Of a stretch of 56,588 nucleotides of DNA, positions 8,825 through 16,569 are shown piece after piece; position 1 is the first letter of the stretch; every line of letters begins with the position of its first letter. Below the pieces are notes generated by a model that did not search any database, was not told the origin of the DNA, and was given only the letters and a program-made list of their open reading frames with translations. The stretch lies in contig JAILGL010000106.1 of assembly GCA_024696825.1 (NCBI GenBank), positions 1 through 56,588 on the forward strand, in the 5' to 3' direction. The stretch is from Lachnospiraceae bacterium. GTDB lineage: Bacteria; Bacillota; Clostridia; Lachnospirales; Lachnospiraceae. Position numbers and translations under genes: made by a program.

Positions 8825-10009
8825 TTAATTATACTTCTTAAGAACATCTACCTTGTCTAATTTCTCCCAAGGTAACTCCACATCCTCACGACCAAAATGA
8901 CCATAAGCTGCTGTCTTACCATATACAGGCTTTCTAAGGTTAAGCATCTTTATAATTCCTGCCGGTCTTAAATCAAAGTTTTCTCTGATAATATTAAGAA
9001 GCTTAGAATCACTTAACTTACCTGTTCCAAAGGTATCGATAGATATAGAAGTAGGCTTTGCCACACCGATAGCATAGGAAAGCTGAATCTCACACTTCTT
9101 TGCAAGGCCTGCAGCTACAAGGTTTTTAGCCACATATCTTGCAGCATAAGCTGCAGAACGGTCAACCTTAGTGCAATCCTTACCTGAGAAAGCTCCGCCA
9201 CCATGCTTGGCAAATCCCCCATAGGTATCTACAATAATCTTTCTTCCCGTAAGACCACTGTCACCATTAGGACCACCGATAACAAATCTTCCTGTAGGAT
9301 TTATATATATTTTTGTATTCTCATCAACCATATTCTCAGGAATAACAGCATCAATAACCTTTTCCTTAACATCCTTATGAAGCTCTTCCTGAGTTACGTT
9401 AGGATCATGCTGTATAGAAACTACAATTGCATCGATTCTAACAGGCTTATCATTCTCATCATACTCAACTGTAACCTGACTCTTTCCATCCGGTCTAAGA
9501 TAAGGGATAACACCCTCATTTCTAACATCAGTAAGCTTCTTAGTAAGCTTATGTGCTATATAAATAGGATATGGCATATATACAGGTGTTTCATCAGTTG
9601 CATAACCAAACATCATACCCTGGTCACCTGCACCGGTGCTTTCGATAGTAGCTTCAGAATCATCATTTCTGTATTCTATAGCATTATCAACACCCATGGC
9701 AATGTCACAAGACTGCTCATCAAGCTTAATCTTAACCTCGCAGTTTTTATAATCGATACCCTTCTCATCAGAATCATAACCAATTCTCTTAACAGTATCT
9801 CTAACTATTTTCTCATAATCTACCTTTGCCTTAGATGAAATCTCACCCATAACAAGGATAAATCCTGTGGTTGCACAGGTCTCACAAGCAACTCTACTAT
9901 ATGGATCCTGCTTTAATAACTCATCCAAAATCGCATCTGAAATATTATCACAAACCTTATCAGGATGTCCTTCTGTAACTGACTCGGAAGTGAATAATCT
10001 TCTTTCCAT
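8825..10009 (-). CDS. metK: S-adenosylmethionine synthetase
   Basis: MetK condenses methionine and ATP to give SAM, the methyl donor also used by QueA and the radical-SAM HemZ in this window. The 394-residue protein begins [18 protein letters not shown] and contains the family signatures [12 protein letters not shown] and [19 protein letters not shown]. Length is normal for bacteria. The start is ATG 10009 with GGAGG 9 nt upstream; an upstream in-frame extension of 8 residues lies over the Shine-Dalgarno site. The leader contains a strong hairpin (10175-10206). I could not find the conserved core of a SAM-I, SMK or other SAM riboswitch, which is unusual for a Firmicutes metK. Transcription probably ends at 8722-8761. 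Confidence 0.97.
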   Translation of the reverse strand: MERRLFTSESVTEGHPDKVCDNISDAILDELLKQDPYSRVACETCATTGFILVMGEISSKAKVDYEKIVRDTVKRIGYDSDEKGIDYKNCEVKIKLDEQSCDIAMGVDNAIEYRNDDSEATIESTGAGDQGMMFGYATDETPVYMPYPIYIAHKLTKKLTDVRNEGVIPYLRPDGKSQVTVEYDENDKPVRIDAIVVSIQHDPNVTQEELHKDVKEKVIDAVIPENMVDENTKIYINPTGRFVIGGPNGDSGLTGRKIIVDTYGGFAKHGGGAFSGKDCTKVDRSAAYAARYVAKNLVAAGLAKKCEIQLSYAIGVAKPTSISIDTFGTGKLSDSKLLNIIRENFDLRPAGIIKMLNLRKPVYGKTAAYGHFGREDVELPWEKLDKVDVLKKYN

Positions 10010-10174
10010 GATACAAAACCTCCTTAAAAACATAAATTATCCATTTCAAAATTAACTTTAAAATTAACAAGTTTTAATATGCAATTTTCAAACCAATAAT
10101 TTATATGCAAGCTTCAACTAATTATCTATATAAAATGCTTATGATAAAGCATAATATTTTCAATAATTTATAAT

Positions 10175-10206
10175 AGTACTACTGACTAAAAAAAGTCAGC
10201 ACTACT
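10175..10206 (-). promoter_or_regulatory. stable hairpin in metK 5' leader
   Basis: The 12-nt arms (10195-10206 and 10175-10186) pair at 11 of 12 positions, with one G-G mismatch and one G-U. The 8-nt loop is mostly U. The hairpin lies at the very 5' end of the predicted transcript and is not followed by a U-run, so it is not a terminator. It could stabilise the mRNA or be part of an unknown regulatory element. Confidence 0.5.
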
Positions 10207-10207
10207 T

Positions 10208-10236
10208 ATAATAGTTTATAATAAAAAATAAATCAA
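10208..10236 (-). promoter_or_regulatory. candidate metK promoter
   Basis: Minus strand: -35 TTGATT (10236-10231), 17 bp, then -10 TATTAT (10213-10208). The expected start near 10201 gives a leader of about 190 nt. The AT-rich surroundings make chance matches likely, hence moderate confidence. Confidence 0.4.
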
Positions 10237-10272
10237 TATGTATTTAAAAAAAACTATAATAAAATCATAAAA

Positions 10273-10310
10273 ATACAAAAAAAACCGGACAGTATAAATA
10301 CCATCCGGTT
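10273..10310 (-). terminator. intrinsic terminator after the Lys/Ala-rich repeat protein gene
   Basis: The arms AACCGGA (10304-10310 on the minus strand) and TCCGGTT (10283-10289) extend inward by several more pairs. An eight-U run follows at the 3' side. The hairpin begins about 30 nt after the stop at 10343. A clear rho-independent terminator. Confidence 0.9.
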
Positions 10311-10342
10311 ATAAGTTACATCTAGTCTATCTCCGGTAAGAA

Positions 10343-10858
10343 TTAGAATTCAACAAACTTTCCTTCTTCTTTACCATTGATTACATAATAAGCTTTGTTC
10401 TCATTAAGGTTGAAGTAAACATCAAGAGTCTTAATTGTAGAAGCTCTATGTCCCTCATTTACAAATACTTCTTCAATTCTCTTCTTAACATCAGCCACGT
10501 CAACGATATCACTACCATTAAACTGAACTACTAACTTATCAACTCTCTCAACTGCCTTCTTAGCTGTTGTCTTCTTAGCTGCAGTTGCCTTCTTAGCAGG
10601 AGCTGCCTTCTTAGCTGGAGCTGCCTTCTTAGCTGTAGTAGCTTTCTTAGCTGGAGCTGCCTTCTTAGCTGGAGCTGCCTTCTTAGCTGGAGCTGCCTTC
10701 TTAGCTGGAGCTGCCTTCTTAGCTGCAGTTGCCTTCTTAGCTGCTGGCTTCTTAGCCTCTGTCTTTGTTTCCTCAGCCTTTGCATTCTTAGCTGCCATAA
10801 TATTAGCTGCAGCTGTCTTTACATCTGTAGGCTTCTTTACATCATTTTTCACTGCCAT
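10343..10858 (-). CDS. Lys/Ala-rich histone-tail-like repeat protein (DUF6465-type)
   Basis: A 171-residue protein. Residues 43-101 are a low-complexity tract of about nine hexapeptide repeats of the form AAPAKK, with ATAAKK and ATTAKK variants, like the tails of eukaryotic H1 and some bacterial nucleoid proteins. The C-terminal 65 residues (VDKLVVQFNGSDIVDVADVK to GKFVEF) form a small folded domain that I recall as DUF6465 in Lachnospiraceae. I infer that the tail binds nucleic acid or another polyanion; no function is proven. The start is ATG 10858 with AAAGGAG 9 nt upstream. It is monocistronic, with its own promoter (10984-11012) and terminator. Confidence 0.8.
   Translation of the reverse strand: MAVKNDVKKPTDVKTAAANIMAAKNAKAEETKTEAKKPAAKKATAAKKAAPAKKAAPAKKAAPAKKAAPAKKATTAKKAAPAKKAAPAKKATAAKKTTAKKAVERVDKLVVQFNGSDIVDVADVKKRIEEVFVNEGHRASTIKTLDVYFNLNENKAYYVINGKEEGKFVEF
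10556..10732. repeat. 18-bp coding tandem repeat (AAPAKK units)
   Basis: About nine near-identical 18-bp units inside the preceding gene encode the Lys/Ala/Pro tail. Several adjacent units are identical at DNA level, so the copy number could vary by slippage or recombination. Confidence 0.85.
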
Positions 10859-10983
10859 GTTTTTAATCTCCTTTTTCTTAAAAAACTTTGTGAATATTTT
10901 TAAATCAATTCTTTAAAAAAAGATTGATTAGTTCTAACAAATTTTTATAAATTTTTACTCGCCATTTCCCTTAAAACAAGTAT

Positions 10984-11012
10984 AGTATATAACTATTAAA
11001 TAAAAGTTGCAA
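10984..11012 (-). promoter_or_regulatory. promoter of the Lys/Ala-rich repeat protein gene
   Basis: Minus strand: -35 TTGCAA (11012-11007), 17 bp, then -10 TATACT (10989-10984). Long A/T tracts lie upstream and could act as an UP element. Predicted leader about 120 nt. Confidence 0.55.
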
Positions 11013-11300
11013 GTTTTTTCTTTTAAAAAAATAATTTTAAAGATTTTTACAACCATATTTTTTGTCTATTTTTTACCTAATTTTTTAGAAAATTTCTGGA
11101 TTAAATTTCTCCAAAACTTCTCAAAAATAACTTTTTGTTACCTCTTTTAAACCCTTATTTCATAGTACTTACAACGATTTAAAAACTAAAAAATTTCTCT
11201 TTGAAAACTATAAGAATCTCCTCTTCTTCTCTCTCTTATTTTTTTCTAATTCCCGGGAAATATTTTGTGCAATTTTAACAAAATTTTTCGCATTAAAAAC

Positions 11301-11347
11301 AAAAAAATAACAAGGATGTCAAATATCAATTTTGACCATCCTTGTTA
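11301..11347 (-). terminator. intrinsic terminator downstream of nfnB
   Basis: On the minus strand there is a long stem with arms 11331-11347 and 11308-11323, interrupted by one bulged base. It has a 7-nt loop and is followed by seven U residues (11307-11301). It lies about 185 nt past the nfnB stop, farther than usual. Confidence 0.85.
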
Positions 11348-11531
11348 TGTTAAATTTTCAATAATTATTCACTAAAAAATCAATTTGTTTTTTTGCATTT
11401 TATACAAAGCTTTATATTTTTTGTAAAAAAACACTTGATTTTTGTGCTATTTTTTATTGCTTATTTATAGGTATTTTTAATGTTTTTTATAAGTTTTTTC
11501 TACTTTAAATTACAATTTTTATTAATAAAAA

Positions 11532-12920
11532 TTATTTAGTTAAATACTCATCAATTGCTTTAGCAGCCTTCTTACCGGCACCCATTGCAAGGATAACTGT
11601 AGCTGCTCCTGTAACTGCATCACCACCGGCATATACACCTTCCTTAGTTGTCTTTCCGGTTTCTTCCTCAGCTACGATACATCTTCTCTTATTAACCTCT
11701 AAGCCCTTTGTAGTAGAAGAAATAAGTGGGTTTGGTGAAGTACCAAGTGACATGATAACTGTATCAACATCAAGTGTAAATTCAGAACCAGGAACCTCTA
11801 CAGGTCTTCTTCTTCCTGACTCATCAGGCTCACCAAGCTCCATCTTAATGCACTTCATACCGCTTGCATTACCATTCTCATCTACATTAATCTCTATAGG
11901 ATTGCAAAGGAGTCTGAAATCAATTCCCTCTTCCTTAGCATGATGTACTTCTTCAGCTCTTGCTGGAAGCTCTGCCTCAGATCTTCTATATACAAGATAA
12001 ACATTAGCACCAAGTCTCTTAGCTGTTCTTGCAGCGTCCATAGCAACGTTACCACCACCTACTACTGCAACATTCTTACCAGCTGCTATAGGTGTATCGT
12101 ATTCCTCATCAAAAGCCTTCATAAGGTTATTTCTTGTAAGGTACTCATTAGCTGAACATACGCCATTAGCATTCTCTCCAGGGATTCCCATGAATCTTGG
12201 AAGACCTGCACCTGAACCTACGAATACAGCATCAAAATGTAACTCATCAAATAACTGATCTATAGTAAGTGTTCTACCGATTACTACGTCTGTAACAATC
12301 TCAACACCAAGACTCTTTACATTTTCAATTTCAGGATCTACGACTCTGCTCTTTGGTAAACGGAACTCAGGAATTCCATAAGAAAGAACTCCACCAGCCT
12401 TATGAAGTGCCTCATATATAGTAACCTCATAACCCTTCTTTGCAAGGTCTCCTGCACAGGTAAGACCTGCAGGACCGGCACCGATTACAGCAACCTTCTT
12501 ACCATTCTTAGTATCAGCTCCCTTAGGCTTAGCACCCATTTCACGAGCTGTATCAGCTGCATAACGCTCTAACTTACCGATTGAAACAGCATCACCCTTG
12601 ATACCTCTTACACACATTGATTCACACTGTGTTTCCTGTGGACAAACTCTACCGCAAACTGCAGGAAGTGCAGAATATTTGCTTAATTCGTCATAGGCAC
12701 CAACAGGATTACCATTTTTAATCTGCTCTATAAATGCAGGAATGTTAATACTAACAGGACATCCCTGTACACATCTTGGATTCTTACACTGTAAGCAACG
12801 AGTCGCCTCTGCTTCAGCCTCTTCTTTATTATATCCTAAACAAACCTCTTCAAAGTTTGCTGCTCTTACTAAAGGATCCTGCTCACGGACAGGCACTCTT
12901 TTCATAACATCTACTTCCAT
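11532..12920 (-). CDS. nfnB: NADPH-dependent ferredoxin:NADP+ oxidoreductase large subunit (GltD-like)
   Basis: A 462-residue iron-sulfur flavoprotein. The N-terminal double-cluster region has CLQCKNPRCVQGCP and CGRVCPQETQCESMC. The FAD site is GAGPAGLTCAGDLAKKGY, the NADPH site is GGGNVAMDAARTAKRLGA, and the C-terminal FAD motif is GGDAVTGAATVILAMGAGK. Standing alone this would be called glutamate synthase small subunit (GltA/SudA). Because a PyrK-like partner lies 129 nt upstream and there is no large glutamate synthase subunit, I prefer NfnB, which with NfnA couples NADH and reduced ferredoxin to two NADP+ by electron bifurcation. The start is ATG 12920, 6 nt after GGAGG. Sulfide dehydrogenase SudA is the alternative. 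Confidence 0.85.
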   Translation of the reverse strand: MEVDVMKRVPVREQDPLVRAANFEEVCLGYNKEEAEAEATRCLQCKNPRCVQGCPVSINIPAFIEQIKNGNPVGAYDELSKYSALPAVCGRVCPQETQCESMCVRGIKGDAVSIGKLERYAADTAREMGAKPKGADTKNGKKVAVIGAGPAGLTCAGDLAKKGYEVTIYEALHKAGGVLSYGIPEFRLPKSRVVDPEIENVKSLGVEIVTDVVIGRTLTIDQLFDELHFDAVFVGSGAGLPRFMGIPGENANGVCSANEYLTRNNLMKAFDEEYDTPIAAGKNVAVVGGGNVAMDAARTAKRLGANVYLVYRRSEAELPARAEEVHHAKEEGIDFRLLCNPIEINVDENGNASGMKCIKMELGEPDESGRRRPVEVPGSEFTLDVDTVIMSLGTSPNPLISSTTKGLEVNKRRCIVAEEETGKTTKEGVYAGGDAVTGAATVILAMGAGKKAAKAIDEYLTK

Positions 12921-12955
12921 AATTAACCTCCGTAGTTATATGCATATAATTAATA

Positions 12956-12984
12956 ATTATAGCTTTGTTTCTTTTTATAGTTAA
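12956..12984 (-). promoter_or_regulatory. possible internal promoter before nfnB
   Basis: Minus strand: TTAACT (12984-12979), 17 bp, then a perfect TATAAT (12961-12956), in the 129-nt gap between nfnA and nfnB. The -35 box is weak, so this is tentative. Confidence 0.3.
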
Positions 12985-13049
12985 TGCTTTTAATCAGACT
13001 AAAAACTGTCTTTAGAAATGCTTATTAAGCCTTTTTAAGCCTTAAAATA

Positions 13050-13931
13050 TTAGTCACAGGTACCGCAACGACCCTTATGAGTCTCGCCTTCCTGAACCTT
13101 AAGTAAAGCTCTTCCCTCTTCAGTTTTGTACATAGCCTGTCTCTTCATAGCCTGATCAAAATCAACCAGATGTCCGTCAAACTCAGGACCGTCAACACAA
13201 GCAAACTTAACTTCATCACCAACCTGTAATCTGCAGGCACCACACATACCAGTACCATCAACCATTACAGGGTTCATACTTACTACAGTCTTGATACCAA
13301 GTTCCTTAGTAAGCATACATACGAACTTCATCATAATCATAGGTCCTATAGCGATAACTCTGTCATAGGTTTTACCCTGATTCTTAACAAGTTCATTTAT
13401 CATATCACAGGTATTACCCTTGAAACCATATGAACCGTCATCAGTACACATGTAAAGATTACCTGCAACCTCTTCCATTTCCTTTTCAAATATAATTATA
13501 TCTTTAGTTCTGGCACCGATAATAACATCAACATCTACGCCAATTGACTTAAGCCACTTAACCTGACAATATACAGGTGCAGTACCAACACCACCTGCTA
13601 CAAAGAGAATATTCTCTTTCTTAATCTCATCAACTGTAAGCTCGCAAAGATCTGAAGGACGACCAAGTGGTCCCACGAAATTCATGAAGCACTCGCCAAC
13701 CTCATAATCCTTCATCATTGTTGTAGAAGCACCAACTGCCTGGAGAACTATGGTAATAACTCCTCTTTCTCTATCATAATCACAGATAGTAAGAGGAATT
13801 CTCTCTCCCTTTTCGTCGGTCTTAACGATTACAAACTGTCCCGCCTGACATGACTTAGCTACAAGTGGAGCTTCAACCTCCATGAGCCAAATGTTATTAG
13901 CCAGATATTCTTTTTTGAGTATTTTATACAT
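13050..13931 (-). CDS. nfnA: NADH/ferredoxin transhydrogenase small subunit (PyrK-like FAD/[2Fe-2S] protein)
   Basis: A 293-residue protein of the dihydroorotate dehydrogenase electron-transfer (PyrK) family. It has an N-terminal FAD-binding barrel (residues 1-100, with IPLTICDYD), an NAD-binding domain starting at LFVAGGVGTAPVYCQ, and a C-terminal [2Fe-2S] site in DGTGMCGACRLQVG plus ACVDGPEF. The extra C-terminal Cys pair (HKGRCGTCD) is also seen in relatives as I recall them. With the GltD-like neighbour it forms the NfnAB pair. The start is ATG 13931, 7 nt after GGAGG. It lies 48 nt after the CYTH gene and may be the tail of the his transcript. Confidence 0.85.
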   Translation of the reverse strand: MYKILKKEYLANNIWLMEVEAPLVAKSCQAGQFVIVKTDEKGERIPLTICDYDRERGVITIVLQAVGASTTMMKDYEVGECFMNFVGPLGRPSDLCELTVDEIKKENILFVAGGVGTAPVYCQVKWLKSIGVDVDVIIGARTKDIIIFEKEMEEVAGNLYMCTDDGSYGFKGNTCDMINELVKNQGKTYDRVIAIGPMIMMKFVCMLTKELGIKTVVSMNPVMVDGTGMCGACRLQVGDEVKFACVDGPEFDGHLVDFDQAMKRQAMYKTEEGRALLKVQEGETHKGRCGTCD

Positions 13932-13979
13932 TTTTTAACCTCCATAACACATTTAATTAACAAAAAATGCATTTATAAA

Positions 13980-14534
13980 TCACAAGTTTGTATTGTAACA
14001 TACTTGTATACATTTATCAATTCCAAATTGAGAAATATATGAATTTGTAAAATGATAATCTCCGCTCAAGTCTTTTAAAAACCACTCAGGGACCTTGTAA
14101 TCCTTGGATTCCTCCACATTTTCAAATTCAATCTCTGCCATCTTAAAACCCTCTAACTCTCCATGAAATATATCAAGCTCTATCTTATGCTTTTCATCTA
14201 AAGGTATAAGATAACGGGTTTTTTCGATTGCCTTACCTGTTTTCTTTTCTAGAAGCCTGTTAAAGGCATCTTCTGTAATAGGAAATTCTATCTCGTGATT
14301 GACATTTATTTTTTCTTCACTTTTAACCTTATCCTTATAGCAGAGAATAAATGAATCTTCAGCCTTTAAATTAGAAACATTAGTATTATCAGCCTTTGGC
14401 ATATTACATAATACTCTCTTTCTAATTCTAATAACCGGATCATTTGTTATATAAGCCTGAACCATGTCATAACTCTCATAATCACTAAGATTTAAAGGAA
14501 CATCCTTAACAAGAAACTTCTTTTCTATCTCCAT
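13980..14534 (-). CDS. CYTH domain protein (triphosphate tunnel metalloenzyme)
   Basis: A 184-residue protein whose first residues MEIEKKFLV carry the ExExK signature of the CYTH superfamily. Further charged strands typical of the tunnel follow, such as VIRIRKRV, KIELDIFHGEL and KMAEIEFENVEE. Family members hydrolyse inorganic triphosphate or nucleoside triphosphates or, in a few cases, make cAMP; a phosphohydrolase role is most likely. The start is ATG 14534, only 6 nt after the hisIE stop, with its Shine-Dalgarno site inside the end of hisIE, so it is probably cotranslated. A direct role in histidine synthesis is not known. Confidence 0.85.
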   Translation of the reverse strand: MEIEKKFLVKDVPLNLSDYESYDMVQAYITNDPVIRIRKRVLCNMPKADNTNVSNLKAEDSFILCYKDKVKSEEKINVNHEIEFPITEDAFNRLLEKKTGKAIEKTRYLIPLDEKHKIELDIFHGELEGFKMAEIEFENVEESKDYKVPEWFLKDLSGDYHFTNSYISQFGIDKCIQVCYNTNL

Positions 14535-14540
14535 AGACTC

Positions 14541-15800
14541 TTATCTCCTGTTTACAAGCTCTCTTGCAATATCCTCCCAATCAAGGCCTTTTTCAGCCAT
14601 AAGAACCATCATGTGATAGAGGAAATCAGAAATCTCATATTTAAGCTCTTCCTTGTCAGGATTCTTGGCAGCGATGGTAATCTCAGTTGCCTCCTCGCCA
14701 CATTTTTTAAGAATTTTATCGATTCCCTTATCGAAAAGATAATTAGTATAGGAGCCTTCCTTAGGATTTTTCTTTCTGTCCTCGATAATCTTGAAATCAT
14801 CCATAAGAACATTTAAAGGATTAAGCTCTACATAATCTCTCTTTGCAATATTGGTATAGAAGCAGGATCTGTTGCCTGTATGGCAGGCAGCGCCAATCTG
14901 GCGAACGTGAGCCAAAAGGGTATCATTGTCACAGTCGATATCTAAACGTTTTACATACTGGAAATGTCCTGAAGTATCACCCTTCTGCCAAAGCTCATTA
15001 CGGCTTCTGCTGTAATAGTTCATAAGACCTGTTTCTAAGGTTTTATTAAAGGATTCCTCATTCATATAGGCAAGCATTAAAACCTCATCAGTTCTGTAAT
15101 CCTGCACAATTACAGGAATGAGACCCTTTTCATCAGTTTTAAAATCAGAGAAGGAAAGGCTGCTCTTAAATAGATTAACCTCAATTCCATTTTCATTTAA
15201 AACATTTTTAGCTCTGTTAATATTCTTTTCTTCATAGTAATTAGTAGCTATAGCCTCAACATCAAATTCCTTCATTACAGATACGATATCATGTCTCTGT
15301 AAGCTGTCTCTAATGATAACCTTTTCCTTTGTATCATTTATAGCCTTTTTCATCTTTTCTGTTGTATCTATATGCTTAAGAATCACCTTACCAAAGCCCA
15401 TTTCAATATATTTATCAAGGGCAGCACTGTCATGGAAATCGTGCTCCATATCTATTTCTATAAAGAGTTTTTCAGGATCAAATCTGTTTAAAACCTCATT
15501 AAGCTCCTTCTCTACAGGAAGGATAACCTTTCTAAGGACAACGCTTGTAGCACCTGTATATAAAGCCTTTTTAGCGTCCTCAAATCTCTCCACATAGATT
15601 CCTGTAAAGAAAGGTATATCAATGTGTTTGTCCACGTCCCTTAAGGTATTAAAGAACTTTTCTCTCTCCTTATAGTCCCCTGTGTAATTGTAGATAAATA
15701 AGCTGTCAGCACCTTCGCATGAATACTTATCAGCCTTCTTTACCACATTTTCAGGTACTTCATTTTCTGCATTAATAAAACCGATAATTTTCTTTTCCAT
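14541..15800 (-). CDS. hisIE: HisIE with N-terminal HisF-like pseudo-barrel
   Basis: A 419-residue three-part protein. The C-terminal half has phosphoribosyl-AMP cyclohydrolase (His[31 protein letters not shown] and [12 protein letters not shown]) followed by phosphoribosyl-ATP pyrophosphatase (His[19 protein letters not shown]), steps 2 and 3 of histidine synthesis. The first ~205 residues look like a HisA/HisF beta-alpha barrel ([33 protein letters not shown]). However, the first-strand catalytic Asp of the family appears as Asn in [10 protein letters not shown], and phosphate-binding glycines are weak. I infer an inactive or altered barrel. The start is ATG 15800, with GGAGG 7 nt upstream; an earlier in-frame ATG (15818) includes the ribosome binding site. 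Confidence 0.92.
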   Translation of the reverse strand: MEKKIIGFINAENEVPENVVKKADKYSCEGADSLFIYNYTGDYKEREKFFNTLRDVDKHIDIPFFTGIYVERFEDAKKALYTGATSVVLRKVILPVEKELNEVLNRFDPEKLFIEIDMEHDFHDSAALDKYIEMGFGKVILKHIDTTEKMKKAINDTKEKVIIRDSLQRHDIVSVMKEFDVEAIATNYYEEKNINRAKNVLNENGIEVNLFKSSLSFSDFKTDEKGLIPVIVQDYRTDEVLMLAYMNEESFNKTLETGLMNYYSRSRNELWQKGDTSGHFQYVKRLDIDCDNDTLLAHVRQIGAACHTGNRSCFYTNIAKRDYVELNPLNVLMDDFKIIEDRKKNPKEGSYTNYLFDKGIDKILKKCGEEATEITIAAKNPDKEELKYEISDFLYHMMVLMAEKGLDWEDIARELVNRR

Positions 15801-15844
15801 GACTATCCCTCCGTTCATTTGCTGTTATATAATCTGCCTCAAAA

Positions 15845-15867
15845 GCTTTTATAAATGCTATAAAAGC
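15845..15867 (-). promoter_or_regulatory. intercistronic hairpin between hisB and hisIE
   Basis: Perfect 9-bp arms (GCTTTTATA and its complement) around a 5-nt loop, in the 92-nt gap. Only a short T-run follows, so it is more likely an mRNA processing or stability element, or a weak attenuator, than a full terminator. Confidence 0.45.
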
Positions 15868-15892
15868 ATTACATAAACTTATTAGGGCTATA

Positions 15893-16480
15893 TTATAAGC
15901 TTCCCTTAGTAGAAAGCACATCTGTTATTCTTTCATCAAACATAGTTGCCTTATCAAGAGACTTTGCAAAGGATTTAAATGCAGCCTCTATAATGTGATG
16001 ATTGTTAAAGCCTGTAATCTGCTTTAATACAAGATTCATGCCTGCTGAATAAGTAATGGCATAGAAGAACTCTCTAACCATCTCAGTCTCAAACTGTCCA
16101 ACTCTTGGAACTGTCAAATCCAAATCAAACTGAAGATAAGGTCTTCCTGAAAGGTCGATGGCGCTAAGCACACAGGCCTCATCCATAGGTAATATACAAT
16201 CACCAAATCTAGCGATTCCCTTCTTATCTCCTACAGCCTCTTTTATAGCCTGACCAAGGACAATACCCGTATCCTCAATAGTATGATGAGTATCAACCTC
16301 TAAATCACCCTTAACCTTTACCTCTAAATCAAATAAGCCATGACGGGCAAATCCATCCAGCATATGGTCAAAAAAGCCTATGCCTGTATCTATATCAGCC
16401 TTTCCTGTACCATCCAAATTAATACAAATACTGATATCTGTTTCCTTTGTTTTTCTTGAAACCTCTGCTTTTCTCATCAT
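15893..16480 (-). CDS. hisB: imidazoleglycerol-phosphate dehydratase
   Basis: HisB removes water from imidazoleglycerol phosphate to give imidazole-acetol phosphate. The 195-residue protein has the manganese-binding motifs FFDHMLDGFARHGLFDL, DTHHTIEDTGIVLG and FNNHHIIEAAFKSFAKSL. It is the monofunctional form, without a histidinol phosphatase domain. Two adjacent ATG codons (16480 and 16477) fit the AGGAGG site 5 or 8 nt upstream; I give the first. An in-frame upstream extension to 16537 has no Shine-Dalgarno support. It sits between hisD and hisIE. Confidence 0.96.
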   Translation of the reverse strand: MMRKAEVSRKTKETDISICINLDGTGKADIDTGIGFFDHMLDGFARHGLFDLEVKVKGDLEVDTHHTIEDTGIVLGQAIKEAVGDKKGIARFGDCILPMDEACVLSAIDLSGRPYLQFDLDLTVPRVGQFETEMVREFFYAITYSAGMNLVLKQITGFNNHHIIEAAFKSFAKSLDKATMFDERITDVLSTKGSL

Positions 16481-16569
16481 GGTCACCTCCTGATTTATTT
16501 TTATAAGCACGACACAGTCACTTATTATTATATCCATTTAATAAGCTTTTGTCGATAAATTTCTTATTC

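Larger units (their letters stand above)
10010..10342 (-). other. metK leader and intergenic region
   Basis: This 333-base gap holds the metK leader, two hairpins (10175-10206, and a weaker 6-bp one at 10135-10152), a candidate promoter (10208-10236) and the terminator of the upstream gene (10273-10310). I see no open reading frame or tRNA. It is very AT-rich. Confidence 0.6.
10859..11531. other. 673-base AT-rich intergenic region
   Basis: It contains the promoter of the repeat-protein gene (10984-11012), the terminator of the nfnB transcript (11301-11347) and a small palindrome TTCCCGGGAA (11250-11259). The rest is homopolymeric A/T tracts with no open frame, tRNA or recognisable RNA element. 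Confidence 0.6.

Noticed and set aside
9203-9838. 211-residue open frame on the plus strand inside metK
   Set aside because: It lies fully antisense to a clear metK, has no ribosome binding site and is rich in Ile/Asn/Ser/Leu as expected for the complement of an AT-rich gene.
10556-10732. Short regular repeats that might look like a CRISPR array
   Set aside because: The 18-bp units are contiguous, have no spacers and encode a Lys/Ala tail in frame.
10531-10785. 84-residue LRRQLQ repeat frame
   Set aside because: It is another reading frame of the AAPAKK-coding repeat on the same strand, without a start signal.
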